Below are positions 7,405 to 13,557 of a stretch of 13,557 bases of DNA, piece after piece. The notes under the pieces were generated by a model. It was not told the origin of the DNA and did not search any database. It saw only the letters and a program-made list of their open reading frames with translations. The translations under genes were made by a program, and so were the position numbers. Where the stretch lies: NCBI GenBank assembly GCA_002423245.1, contig DIVD01000047.1:1-13557 (forward strand). The letters are read 5' to 3'. This stretch comes from Rhodobacteraceae bacterium UBA6141. GTDB taxonomy: Bacteria; Pseudomonadota; Alphaproteobacteria; Rhodobacterales; Rhodobacteraceae. How positions within the stretch are numbered: the stretch's first letter is position 1; every line of letters begins with the position of its first letter.

Positions 7405-7462
7405 GTCCCCCTCCTTCTTTTCCGGATCGTCGCCTCACGGGTCGGGCGCGACAAAAGACTGC

Positions 7463-7481
7463 AAAACCGTACTAAGGTTTT
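7463..7481. promoter_or_regulatory. Candidate regulator operator: 19-bp dyad in the divergent control region
   Basis: The sequence AAAACCGTACTAAGGTTTT is symmetrical at 8 of 9 arm positions around its central C. It lies in an AT-rich island (about 7451-7487) that stands out from its surroundings. It is 58 bases upstream of the CoA-transferase start on one side and 17 bases before the -35 of the TRAP promoter on the other, a position from which one protein could control both operons. CAAAA is also repeated one helical turn apart (7452 and 7462). Binding by the GntR/UTRA protein of the cluster is inferred. Confidence 0.55.
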
Positions 7482-7498
7482 TTCTTGCACGGCGCACG

Positions 7499-7526
7499 TT
7501 GACAGGCAAGGGGCTGTTGCTAGAGT
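7499..7526 (+). promoter_or_regulatory. Predicted sigma70-type promoter of the TRAP operon
   Basis: A perfect TTGACA at 7499-7504 is followed after 16 bases by TAGAGT at 7521-7526, four of six matches to TATAAT. Transcription would start near 7533, leaving a leader of about 70 bases before dctQ. No equally clear promoter was found on the minus strand for the CoA-transferase gene. Confidence 0.6.
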
Positions 7527-7600
7527 GTCGCCGGGATGAGGTGACAGCGGCATTTCAGCGGTTCCGGAGACGGTTCCGAAGGCCGCGGAAGCGAGGGGCA

Positions 7601-8212
7601 ATGACCGCAATGAAGGCACAGGGTGAGGGTGGCCGGGCCGCGCGCGGCATGGCGGCCGTCTCGCGCGGGCTGGCGGTGATGGAGACCGCGATGGCGGCGC
7701 TGGCCGCCGTCGCGCTGGGGGCCATCATGCTGATCGTGGTCGTGGATGTCGCGATGCGCTACACGCTGTCGCGGCCGCTGGGCTGGTCCTACGACGTGAT
7801 CGGGCTCTACCTCATGGTGGCGGCCTTCTTCCTGATGCTGTCCGACACGCTCCATGCGCATGGCCACGTGTCGATCGACCTGTTCATGAACGCGCTGCCG
7901 CGCGGGATCCGCAACCTGGGGCTGGCCTTGGGCTATGCGGCCGGCGCCGTGGTGGTGGCGCTGATCGCGCGCGAGGCCTGGGGCCGCTTCCAGACCGCCT
8001 ATGACGGGCAGGAGCGGGTCGCGGCGATCATCCCCTGGCTGACATGGCCCGCCTACCTGATCGTGGCGGTCGGCACCGCGATGCTGACATTGCGGATGAT
8101 CTACCGGGCGGCCGGGCACGGGGCGTCGGTGTTCTCGCGCCATGACCTGGTCGAGCTGCCGCCGCCACCCGAGACCGAGACCGCCGCGCCCGCAACCGGG
8201 GCCGACCTGTGA
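7601..8212 (+). CDS. dctQ: TRAP transporter small membrane subunit DctQ
   Basis: A 203-residue protein with four predicted membrane helices, the length and layout of the TRAP small permease. Family features include VDVAMRYTLSRPLGWSYDV after the first helix and the HAHGHVSIDL segment after the second. It works with the large permease and the periplasmic binding protein in sodium-driven uptake of organic acids. The ATG at 7601 has GAGGGG six or so bases upstream; a second ATG at 7610 is possible, and the open frame upstream of 7601 is not family-like. The C-terminal tail of about 25 residues is Pro/Glu/Ala-rich and extends into the cytoplasm. Its stop overlaps the dctM start. Confidence 0.93.
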   Translation: MTAMKAQGEGGRAARGMAAVSRGLAVMETAMAALAAVALGAIMLIVVVDVAMRYTLSRPLGWSYDVIGLYLMVAAFFLMLSDTLHAHGHVSIDLFMNALPRGIRNLGLALGYAAGAVVVALIAREAWGRFQTAYDGQERVAAIIPWLTWPAYLIVAVGTAMLTLRMIYRAAGHGASVFSRHDLVELPPPPETETAAPATGADL

Positions 8213-9495
8213 TGGTGGCCGGGGTTGTCGCGCTGCTGGTCGTGCTGCTTGTGGTGGGGATGCCGGTGGCGCTCGCGATGGCGATATCGGGGGCGCTCGG
8301 GCTTTACATGTTCGGCGGAATGCCGGTGCTGAGCGGCATCCTGAAGACCGCCCCGCTGAGCACCGCGAACTCCTACGAGATCATCACCATCCCGATGTTC
8401 ATCCTGATGGCGGAATTCGTGATCGTCTCGGGCGTGGCGCAGGATCTGTTCCGCTCTGCCGCCATATGGGTCGGTCGCCTGCGCGGCGGTCTGGCCATGG
8501 CCACCGCCCTGGCCGGGGCGGGCTTCGGGGCGATTTCGGGGTCGAGCACGGCGGCGGCGGCAACGCTTGCATCGACCTCGATCCCGGCGATGATCGATCA
8601 GGGCTACGAGCCGAAGCTCGCCGCCGGCGTGGTGGCGATTTCGGGCACGCTCGCCATGCTGATCCCGCCCTCGGTGGCGCTGGTCCTCTATGGCGTCATC
8701 GCCGATGTGTCGATCGGTCAGCTTCTGGTGGCGGGGGTCATTCCCGGCCTCTTCGTGATGTTGGCCATCATTGCCACGGTCGCCATTCTCGTCCGCATGG
8801 ACCCGTCGACCGCGCCCGCCGGCCGCCGCTATACCTTGCGTGACAAGGTGGCATCGCTGTCGCGCGTCGGGCCGATGCTGGTGCTGTTTCTGGCCGTCAC
8901 CGGCACGATCTACTCGGGGATCGCCACGCCCACCGAGGCCGCGGCCATCGGCGCCTTCTGCGCGATGCTGCTGGCGCTGTGGGAGGGCAAGCTGGGGCCG
9001 GGCCCGCTCTGGGGATGCCTGAGGCGGGCGGCGCAGACCACCTGCATGATTCTCTTCGTGGTGCTCGGGGCCTATATCTTCGGCTATTTCTTCACGCTGA
9101 CGCGCGTCACCAACGACCTGACGCAGTGGATCGGTGGCCTTGGCGTGGCGCCGATGGTCGTGATGGTCATGATCCTCGTCCTCTACATCATCCTGGGCGC
9201 CTTCATGGACCAGATCGCCATCCTCATCCTGACCGTGCCGGTGATCCTGCCGCTGGTCCTGTCGCTGGGGTTCGACCCGGTCTGGTTCGGGGTCATCGTG
9301 GTGGTGACGGCCGAGGTGGGCATGGTCACGCCGCCGCTGGGCATGAACGTCTTCGTGGTGGCGCGGTATACCCGGCGCCCGGTGGGCGAGATCTTCCGCG
9401 GAACCTTCCCGCATGTGCTGGCGCATCTCGTGGTGATCGCGGTGCTGACGGCCTTCCCGGCGCTGGTGCTGTGGCTGCCCTCGACGATGAACTGA
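8212..9495 (+). CDS. dctM: TRAP transporter large permease subunit DctM
   Basis: A 427-residue polytopic membrane protein, the transport channel of the TRAP system, with the normal length and about twelve hydrophobic helices. Recognisable parts are the GMPVALAMAISG opening, the AGAGFGAISGSSTAAAATLAS motif region split over residues about 103-123, and IPPSVALVLYGVIADVSIGQLLVAGVIPG, plus the late GMVTPPLGMN segment. Either GTG 8209 (GTGA overlap) or ATG 8212 (TGATG overlap) may be the start; ATG was preferred. Translation is coupled to dctQ either way. The gene is followed by a 56-base gap before dctP. Confidence 0.95.
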   Translation: MVAGVVALLVVLLVVGMPVALAMAISGALGLYMFGGMPVLSGILKTAPLSTANSYEIITIPMFILMAEFVIVSGVAQDLFRSAAIWVGRLRGGLAMATALAGAGFGAISGSSTAAAATLASTSIPAMIDQGYEPKLAAGVVAISGTLAMLIPPSVALVLYGVIADVSIGQLLVAGVIPGLFVMLAIIATVAILVRMDPSTAPAGRRYTLRDKVASLSRVGPMLVLFLAVTGTIYSGIATPTEAAAIGAFCAMLLALWEGKLGPGPLWGCLRRAAQTTCMILFVVLGAYIFGYFFTLTRVTNDLTQWIGGLGVAPMVVMVMILVLYIILGAFMDQIAILILTVPVILPLVLSLGFDPVWFGVIVVVTAEVGMVTPPLGMNVFVVARYTRRPVGEIFRGTFPHVLAHLVVIAVLTAFPALVLWLPSTMN

Positions 9496-9551
9496 CGCCG
9501 CCGCCCTTGCGCGCCGGCCGCAACCGAAGAAATCAGGAGGAGGATCAAGAC

Positions 9552-10607
9552 ATGACCATGAAGCACAGCCAGAAGACCGCCGCGCCGCTCCGGGCGGCGG
9601 CCCGGGCCCTGGGGCTCGCGCTGCTGCCGCTTGCCGTGCAACCGGCTGCGGCGCAGGAGACGGTGGAACTGCGGGTGGCGGACAGCTTTCCCACCGGCCA
9701 CTACATCGCGGCAAGCCTGATCGAGCCGTTCATGGAGCGGGTGAGCGAGCGCACCGGGACCACCGAGTTCGCGTATTTTCCGGGCGAGCAGCTCGGCAAG
9801 GCGAAGGACATGCTTTCGCTCACGCAAACCGGGGTGACGGATATCGGCTATGTCGGCCCCTCCTATGTCAGCGACAAGATGCCGCTCTCGGCGGTGGGGC
9901 AACTGCCCGAGGCCTTCAAGACCTCCTGCGAGGGCACGCTGGCCTATTGGGAGATCGCCAGGCCCGGCGGCGCGCTCGACAAGGCCGAATTCGCCCCGGC
10001 CGGCGTGCGCCTGCTGATGGCCATGGTGCTGCCGCCCTACAACCTGCTGACCTCGCGCCGCGAGATCACCGGGCTGGAGAGCATGAAGGGCCTGAAGATC
10101 CGCAGCACCGGCGGGGCGCTTGATCTGGCCGTGCAGAAGATCGGCGGCGTGCCGGTGCAGATGCCGGCGCCGGAAGTGCGCGAGGCGCTCTCGCGCGGGA
10201 CGATCGACGCCGGGCTCTTCCCCTATCCGAGCGTCACCCCCTACGGGATGGAGACGTTCCTCGACTGGGGCACGCAGGGGCAGAACTTCGGATCCTTCGT
10301 GGCGACCTATGTGATCAGCCAGGAAAAATGGGACAGTCTGCCGGCAGAGGTCCAGCAGGCAATGACCGAGATCGGCGAGGATCTGACCCGGGAAGGTTGC
10401 GAGATCGCCGACCAGCAGAACATCGAGGTCAAGCAGCAGATCGCCAATGCCGGCGTCACCTTCGTCGATCTGCCCGCCGAGGACAACGAGAAGCTGGCCG
10501 AGATCCTCTCGACGGTGGGGTCGGACTGGGCGGCGCAACTCGATGCCCAGGGCAAGCCGGGGACCGGGATCCTCGAAGCCTTCCGCGCCGCGCTGGACAA
10601 GAACTGA
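9552..10607 (+). CDS. dctP: TRAP transporter periplasmic substrate-binding protein DctP
   Basis: A 351-residue extracytoplasmic receptor that delivers an organic acid to DctQM. Residues 1-34 form a signal peptide with a cut at AAA|QE. The mature protein begins with the ELRVADSFPTGHY strand and helix of the family and contains the GLKIRSTGG segment, where Arg184 is the residue that normally salt-bridges the ligand carboxylate. A strong AGGAGGAGG site lies eight bases before the ATG, as expected for a binding protein made in excess over the permease. Two cysteines (in KTSCEGT and TREGCEI) could form a disulfide. The ligand is unidentified; the neighbours suggest an acid destined for CoA activation. 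The gene order Q-M-P has the binding protein last. Confidence 0.95.
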   Translation: MTMKHSQKTAAPLRAAARALGLALLPLAVQPAAAQETVELRVADSFPTGHYIAASLIEPFMERVSERTGTTEFAYFPGEQLGKAKDMLSLTQTGVTDIGYVGPSYVSDKMPLSAVGQLPEAFKTSCEGTLAYWEIARPGGALDKAEFAPAGVRLLMAMVLPPYNLLTSRREITGLESMKGLKIRSTGGALDLAVQKIGGVPVQMPAPEVREALSRGTIDAGLFPYPSVTPYGMETFLDWGTQGQNFGSFVATYVISQEKWDSLPAEVQQAMTEIGEDLTREGCEIADQQNIEVKQQIANAGVTFVDLPAEDNEKLAEILSTVGSDWAAQLDAQGKPGTGILEAFRAALDKN

Positions 10608-10620
10608 TGGCAGGCCGCCA

Positions 10621-10680
10621 GCGCCGCCGCCTCGCTGCGGCGCCGGATCTCTGCTGATCCGCGCGCGCTGCGCCGCGCGG
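10621..10680 (+). terminator. Tandem hairpins after dctP
   Basis: A seven-base stem (10621-10627 with 10637-10643, nine-base loop) is followed by a second seven-base stem (10659-10665 with 10674-10680, eight-base loop). Both lie within 75 bases of the dctP stop. No U-tract follows, so they may act as an attenuator or mRNA-protecting structure instead of a full stop. The rest of the 192-base gap to the next gene (10681-10799) shows no gene. Confidence 0.45.
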
Positions 10681-10799
10681 GGGCGCGCCCATCGAGGATG
10701 CGAAGAAACGCAACAGGTGCCCCCGCCCATTCGCTGCGGGTGCCCTTCCACCGCGGCGCGCTGCGGCCGCAACCCACATACTGCCCGAAGGAGCACCAG

Positions 10800-11858
10800 A
10801 TGGAGTCGATGATCTTCGACATGGCCGAGCGGCTCTTGCGCGACCATGTCAGCCACGCGCTGCGCGAGGATGCCGCAGCCGGAAACTGCCCCGAGGCGCT
10901 CTGGGCGCGGATCGAGGAGGCCGGGCTGCACCTGGCCATGGCGCCCGAGGAGGCGGGCGGCTTCGGCGTGCCCGCGGCCGAGGCGCTGGGGCTGGTGCGG
11001 ATCGCGGGGGCGCATGGAGTGCCGTTGCCGCTTGCCGAAACCCTCATCGCCAACGCCCTGCTTGCGCAGGCGGGGCTGGCCCTGCCCGGCGGCAGGCTGA
11101 CCATCGCCGAGGGCGAGGCGCTGCGTCTGGACCGGCGCGGCGCGGGCGTTCATGCAAGCGGGACGCTGACGATGGTTCCCTTCGCCCGCTGGGCGGACCG
11201 GATCGTGACGCTTGCCAGCCTCGACGGCGCCTCGCAGGTTCTGTCGCTGCCGGTGAAGGGCCTGACGCTGACCCCGGCGCAGGATCTGGCCGGGATGCCG
11301 CGCGACGATGCCGCCGTCGATCTCGACCTCGGCGCGGCCGAGATCGCGCCCCTCGACATGCCGGCCGGCACGATGCGGGCGCTTGGCGCGCTGGTCCGCA
11401 GCCTGGCGATGGCCGGGGCGCTGGAGACGATCCTCGATCTCAGCGTCCAGTATGCCAATGACCGGGTGCAGTTCGGCCGCCCGATCGGCAAGTTCCAGGC
11501 CATCCAGCAGTATCTCGCAACCATGGCCGGGGAAACCGCCGCCTCGCGCGTCGCCGCCGAGATGGCCGCGGCCAGCCATGGCACGCCCTCCTTCGCGCTG
11601 GCCGTCGCTGCCGCCAAGAGCCGCACCGGCGAGGCCGCCCAGACCGTCGGCGCGCTGGCACACCAGATCCACGGCGCCATCGGCTATACGCAGGAATATG
11701 CGCTGCACCATTTCACCAAGCGGGTCTGGAGCTGGCGCGACGAGTTCGGCACCGAACGGGACTGGACGCGCGATCTGGGCCGGGCCGCACTGTCGAGCCC
11801 GCAGGCCACCTTCTGGCATTTCATCACCGACAGCACCGCACGAGGCGCCACAGCATGA
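10800..11858 (+). CDS. Acyl-CoA dehydrogenase-like protein, small/beta partner of a split pair
   Basis: A 352-residue acyl-CoA dehydrogenase homologue, short for the family. The C-terminal half keeps the flavin motifs RVQFGRPIGKFQAIQQ (Arg222 onward) and HQIHGAIGYTQEY (288-300), then WSWRDEFGTE (Glu315), typical of the beta subunits of alpha2beta2 dehydrogenases. The middle domain lacks the EPxxGSD and GxKxWTT motifs. The next gene has the reverse pattern, so the two probably share active sites. The ATG at 10800 has AAGGAG nine bases upstream; the frame continues upstream of it without family character. The stop overlaps the next start in ATGA. Family identity is sure; the partnership is inferred from motif complementarity. 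Confidence 0.88.
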   Translation: MESMIFDMAERLLRDHVSHALREDAAAGNCPEALWARIEEAGLHLAMAPEEAGGFGVPAAEALGLVRIAGAHGVPLPLAETLIANALLAQAGLALPGGRLTIAEGEALRLDRRGAGVHASGTLTMVPFARWADRIVTLASLDGASQVLSLPVKGLTLTPAQDLAGMPRDDAAVDLDLGAAEIAPLDMPAGTMRALGALVRSLAMAGALETILDLSVQYANDRVQFGRPIGKFQAIQQYLATMAGETAASRVAAEMAAASHGTPSFALAVAAAKSRTGEAAQTVGALAHQIHGAIGYTQEYALHHFTKRVWSWRDEFGTERDWTRDLGRAALSSPQATFWHFITDSTARGATA

Positions 11859-13003
11859 CCGTTACCGCATTTCCCCCGCCGCCGCCCGGCTCGGACCATG
11901 ATGGCCTCCGCCAGGAGGTCCGCGCCTTTCTTGCCGAAGAACTCGCCGGTTTCCCGCCCGAGAAACGCGCCGAATCGTGGAACGGCTTCAGCCGCGACTT
12001 CTCGCGCAAGCTGGCACAGCGCGGCTGGGTCGGCATGACCTTTCCGAAGGAGTATGGCGGGCACGAGCGCAGCGCGCTGGAACGCTATGTGGTCTCCGAG
12101 GAACTGCTGGCCGCCGGCGCGCCGGTGATCTCGCACTGGATCGCCGACCGGCAGAGCGGCCCGCTGATCCTCGCCAAGGGCACCGAGGAGCAGAAGCGCC
12201 GGATCGTGCCGCGCATCGCCGCGGGCGAGCTTTGCTTCTGCATCGGCATGAGCGAGCCCGATTCCGGATCCGACCTTGCCGCCACGCGCACCGTCGCGAC
12301 CGAGGTCGAGGGCGGGTTCCGCGTCAACGGCACGAAGGTCTGGACGACCTACGCGCATGTGGCCGATTACATGATCCTGTTCTGCCGCACCGGCAAGAGC
12401 GACGACCGCCACGGCGGGATGAGCCAGTTCCTCGTGGACCTCAAGGGCACCGGGAACATCTCGATCAGCCCGATCATCGACCTGCTCGGCGAGCATCATT
12501 TCAACCAGGTCACCTTCGACAACACCTTCCTGCCGACCGAGGCGCTGCTGGGCCAGAAGGGCGAGGGCTGGTCGCAGGTCATGAGCGAGCTGGCCTTCGA
12601 GCGCAGCGGCCCCGAGCGGTTCCTCTCCTCCTTCGCGCTGATCGAGGAGTTGATCCGCCTGCTGCGCGAGGGCGCCACCGAGGCGCAAGAGGCCGAGATC
12701 GGTCGCCTGTCGGCGCATCTGATGGTGCTGCGGCAGATGTCGCGGTCGGTCGCGGGGATGCTGAACGAGGGCAAGAACCCCTCGCTGCAGGCGGCCATCG
12801 TCAAGGATCTGGGCGCGCTGTTCGAACAGGACGTGCCGCGGCTGGCGCGCAGCCTGCTGTCGCGCCCCGCGGTTCCGGGCGGCCGCGACAGCTATGCCGC
12901 GGTGCTGGCCTATACCGAACTCGCGGTGCCGTCCTTCTCGCTGCGCGGGGGCACCCGCGAGATCCTGCGCGGCATCATCGCGCGCGGTCTGGGGCTGCGG
13001 TGA
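11855..13003 (+). CDS. Acyl-CoA dehydrogenase, catalytic/alpha partner of a split pair
   Basis: A 382-residue protein overlapping the preceding gene by four bases (ATGA), so the pair is made in equal amounts. It has the N-terminal helical domain (SRKLAQRGWVGMTFPKEYGG), EPDSGSD at 134-140 and GTKVWTTYAHVADYM in the middle domain, and GGTREILRGIIARGLGL at the end. Glu249, in LAFERSG, is where the catalytic base sits in actinobacterial heterotetramers such as FadE26-FadE27 (about residue 247) and in isovaleryl-type enzymes; the MCAD position is Gly. The RxQFG flavin motif that the partner keeps is absent here. Together they should form one dehydrogenase with fewer active sites than subunits. Known substrates of such enzymes include CoA esters of steroid side chains and other bulky or branched acids; the substrate here is unknown. 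Confidence 0.93.
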   Translation: MTVTAFPPPPPGSDHDGLRQEVRAFLAEELAGFPPEKRAESWNGFSRDFSRKLAQRGWVGMTFPKEYGGHERSALERYVVSEELLAAGAPVISHWIADRQSGPLILAKGTEEQKRRIVPRIAAGELCFCIGMSEPDSGSDLAATRTVATEVEGGFRVNGTKVWTTYAHVADYMILFCRTGKSDDRHGGMSQFLVDLKGTGNISISPIIDLLGEHHFNQVTFDNTFLPTEALLGQKGEGWSQVMSELAFERSGPERFLSSFALIEELIRLLREGATEAQEAEIGRLSAHLMVLRQMSRSVAGMLNEGKNPSLQAAIVKDLGALFEQDVPRLARSLLSRPAVPGGRDSYAAVLAYTELAVPSFSLRGGTREILRGIIARGLGLR

Positions 13004-13023
13004 CTCGCGCGACCGGGCCAGCA

Positions 13024-13056
13024 GGGGCGGCGGCCCAGCAGGGGCTGCGCCGCCCC
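13024..13056. terminator. Strong hairpin between convergent dehydrogenase and typA genes
   Basis: A perfect nine-base stem pairs GGGGCGGCG (13024-13032) with CGCCGCCCC (13048-13056); the 15-base loop can form a further short CAGC/GCTG stem. A palindromic CCCTCGAGGG follows at 13059-13068. It starts 20 bases after the dehydrogenase stop and 40 bases from the typA stop on the other strand, so it may serve both. A U-tract is lacking. Confidence 0.65.
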
Positions 13057-13096
13057 CTCCCTCGAGGGGCGCCGCCAATGCCCCGCCGGGCCGCGA

Positions 13097-13557
13097 TCAG
13101 CCGGCCTTCGACTGCCGCTTGCGTTCATGCGGGTCGAGATGGCGCTTGCGCAGGCGGATGATCTTCGGCGTCACCTCGACCAGTTCGTCATCGTCGATAT
13201 AGGCGATGGCCTCCTCGAGGCTCATCCGCACCGGGGTGGTCAGCCGCACCGCCTCATCCGTGCCGGAGGCGCGCATGTTGGTCAGCTTCTTGCCCTTCAG
13301 CGGGTTCACTTCCAGATCGTTGTCGCGGCTGTGCTCGCCGATGATCATGCCCTCGTAGACCTGCTCCTGCGGGCCGATGAACAGCCTGCCGCGGTCCTCG
13401 AGGTTCCAAAGCGCGAAGGCGACGGTGGTGCCGTTCTCCATCGAGATCAGCACGCCCTGGCGGCGGCCCTGGATCGGGCCCTTGAACGGCGCCCATTCGT
13501 GGAAGATCCGGTTCAGCACGCCGGTGCCGCGCGTGTCGGTCAGGAACTGGCCGTGAT
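13097..13557 (-). CDS. typA: Translational GTPase TypA/BipA, C-terminal part
   Basis: The last 153 codons of a ribosome-associated GTPase of the elongation-factor family, involved in 50S assembly and growth under stress or cold. The gene enters from the right edge; the N-terminal GTPase and beta-barrel domains lie outside the window. Visible hallmarks are GRRQGVLISMENG, AFALWNLEDRGRLFIGP, VYEGMIIGEHSRDNDLEVN, GKKLTNMRASGTDEA and the late DDDELVEVTPKIIRLRKRHL, all matching the TypA-specific C-terminal domain. The end, DPHERKRQSKAG, is in keeping with alphaproteobacterial members. The frame stays open to base 13557, and the residues just inside the edge (HGQFLTDTRGTG) continue the family, so the internal GTG near 13519 is not the start. 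Confidence 0.97.
   Translation of the reverse strand, partial: HGQFLTDTRGTGVLNRIFHEWAPFKGPIQGRRQGVLISMENGTTVAFALWNLEDRGRLFIGPQEQVYEGMIIGEHSRDNDLEVNPLKGKKLTNMRASGTDEAVRLTTPVRMSLEEAIAYIDDDELVEVTPKIIRLRKRHLDPHERKRQSKAG

Noticed and set aside
5225..7438. A single 737-residue fusion of the regulator with an upstream domain
   Set aside because: The upstream part is the wrong frame of the CoA-transferase gene, which is intact in its own frame; only the part after about 6142 is a GntR protein.
10606..10656. A 16-codon frame starting in the TGATG overlap at the end of dctP
   Set aside because: It is Arg/Ala-rich, overlaps the first hairpin, lacks a hydrophobic segment and resembles no known leader; the overlap is most likely chance.
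9183..11819. An 878-codon open frame on the minus strand across dctM, dctP and the first split dehydrogenase gene
   Set aside because: It is antisense to three well-supported genes, has no family character, is rich in Arg/Gly/His/Gln as expected for a GC-driven shadow frame, and has no plausible ribosome site.
1..13557. CRISPR arrays, tRNA or rRNA genes, insertion sequences or prophage genes
   Set aside because: No spaced direct repeats, cloverleaf-like segments, transposase or integrase motifs, or terminal inverted repeats were seen; the few repeats present are short tandem units.

Overview
The window is GC-rich (about 70% G+C by eye) and looks like chromosome of an alphaproteobacterium of the Rhodobacteraceae/Paracoccaceae type. 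Supporting signs are the base composition, compact overlapping genes, a TypA (BipA) C-terminus of alphaproteobacterial style, a cyanide-insensitive-type bd oxidase operon, and a TRAP transporter beside acyl-CoA genes. The genus cannot be fixed from the sequence alone.

Region 1 (1-1457) holds a periplasmic Cu/Zn superoxide dismutase on the minus strand (sodC), with every metal ligand and the disulfide cysteines present. It is followed by about 730 bases without an intact gene. Within that gap are traces of a decayed gene (about 952-1248): an N-terminal piece with one membrane segment, and a piece resembling the C-terminal ATP-lid end of a histidine kinase, in different frames.

Region 2 (1458-3971, plus strand) is a tightly overlapping three-gene operon for a bd-type quinol oxidase: subunit I (short Q-loop, CIO type), subunit II, and a 38-residue single-helix protein of the DUF2474/CydX-like kind that is easily missed. 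A nested hairpin closes the operon and also faces the convergent gene beyond it.

Region 3 (4042-13003) is the most interesting part: a probable catabolic cluster for an unidentified organic acid. A minus-strand operon carries a family III (CaiB/BaiF) CoA-transferase, a GntR/UTRA regulator overlapping it by four bases, and an acyl-CoA dehydrogenase. Divergently, dctQ-dctM-dctP encode a complete TRAP uptake system. Behind them comes a translationally coupled pair of acyl-CoA dehydrogenase genes whose conserved motifs are divided between the two proteins, as in alpha2beta2 half-site enzymes. The 196-base divergent control region contains a near-perfect 19-bp dyad in an AT-rich island and a TTGACA-type promoter pointing into the TRAP genes. 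The inferred scheme is: TRAP import of an acid, CoA transfer to it, then one or two alpha-beta dehydrogenation steps, with the GntR/UTRA protein sensing substrate or product. No hydratase, hydroxyacyl-CoA dehydrogenase, thiolase or CoA ligase lies in the window, so the pathway must be finished by genes elsewhere.

Region 4 (13004-13557) is a strong hairpin between convergent genes and the 3' part of typA/bipA, which runs off the right edge.
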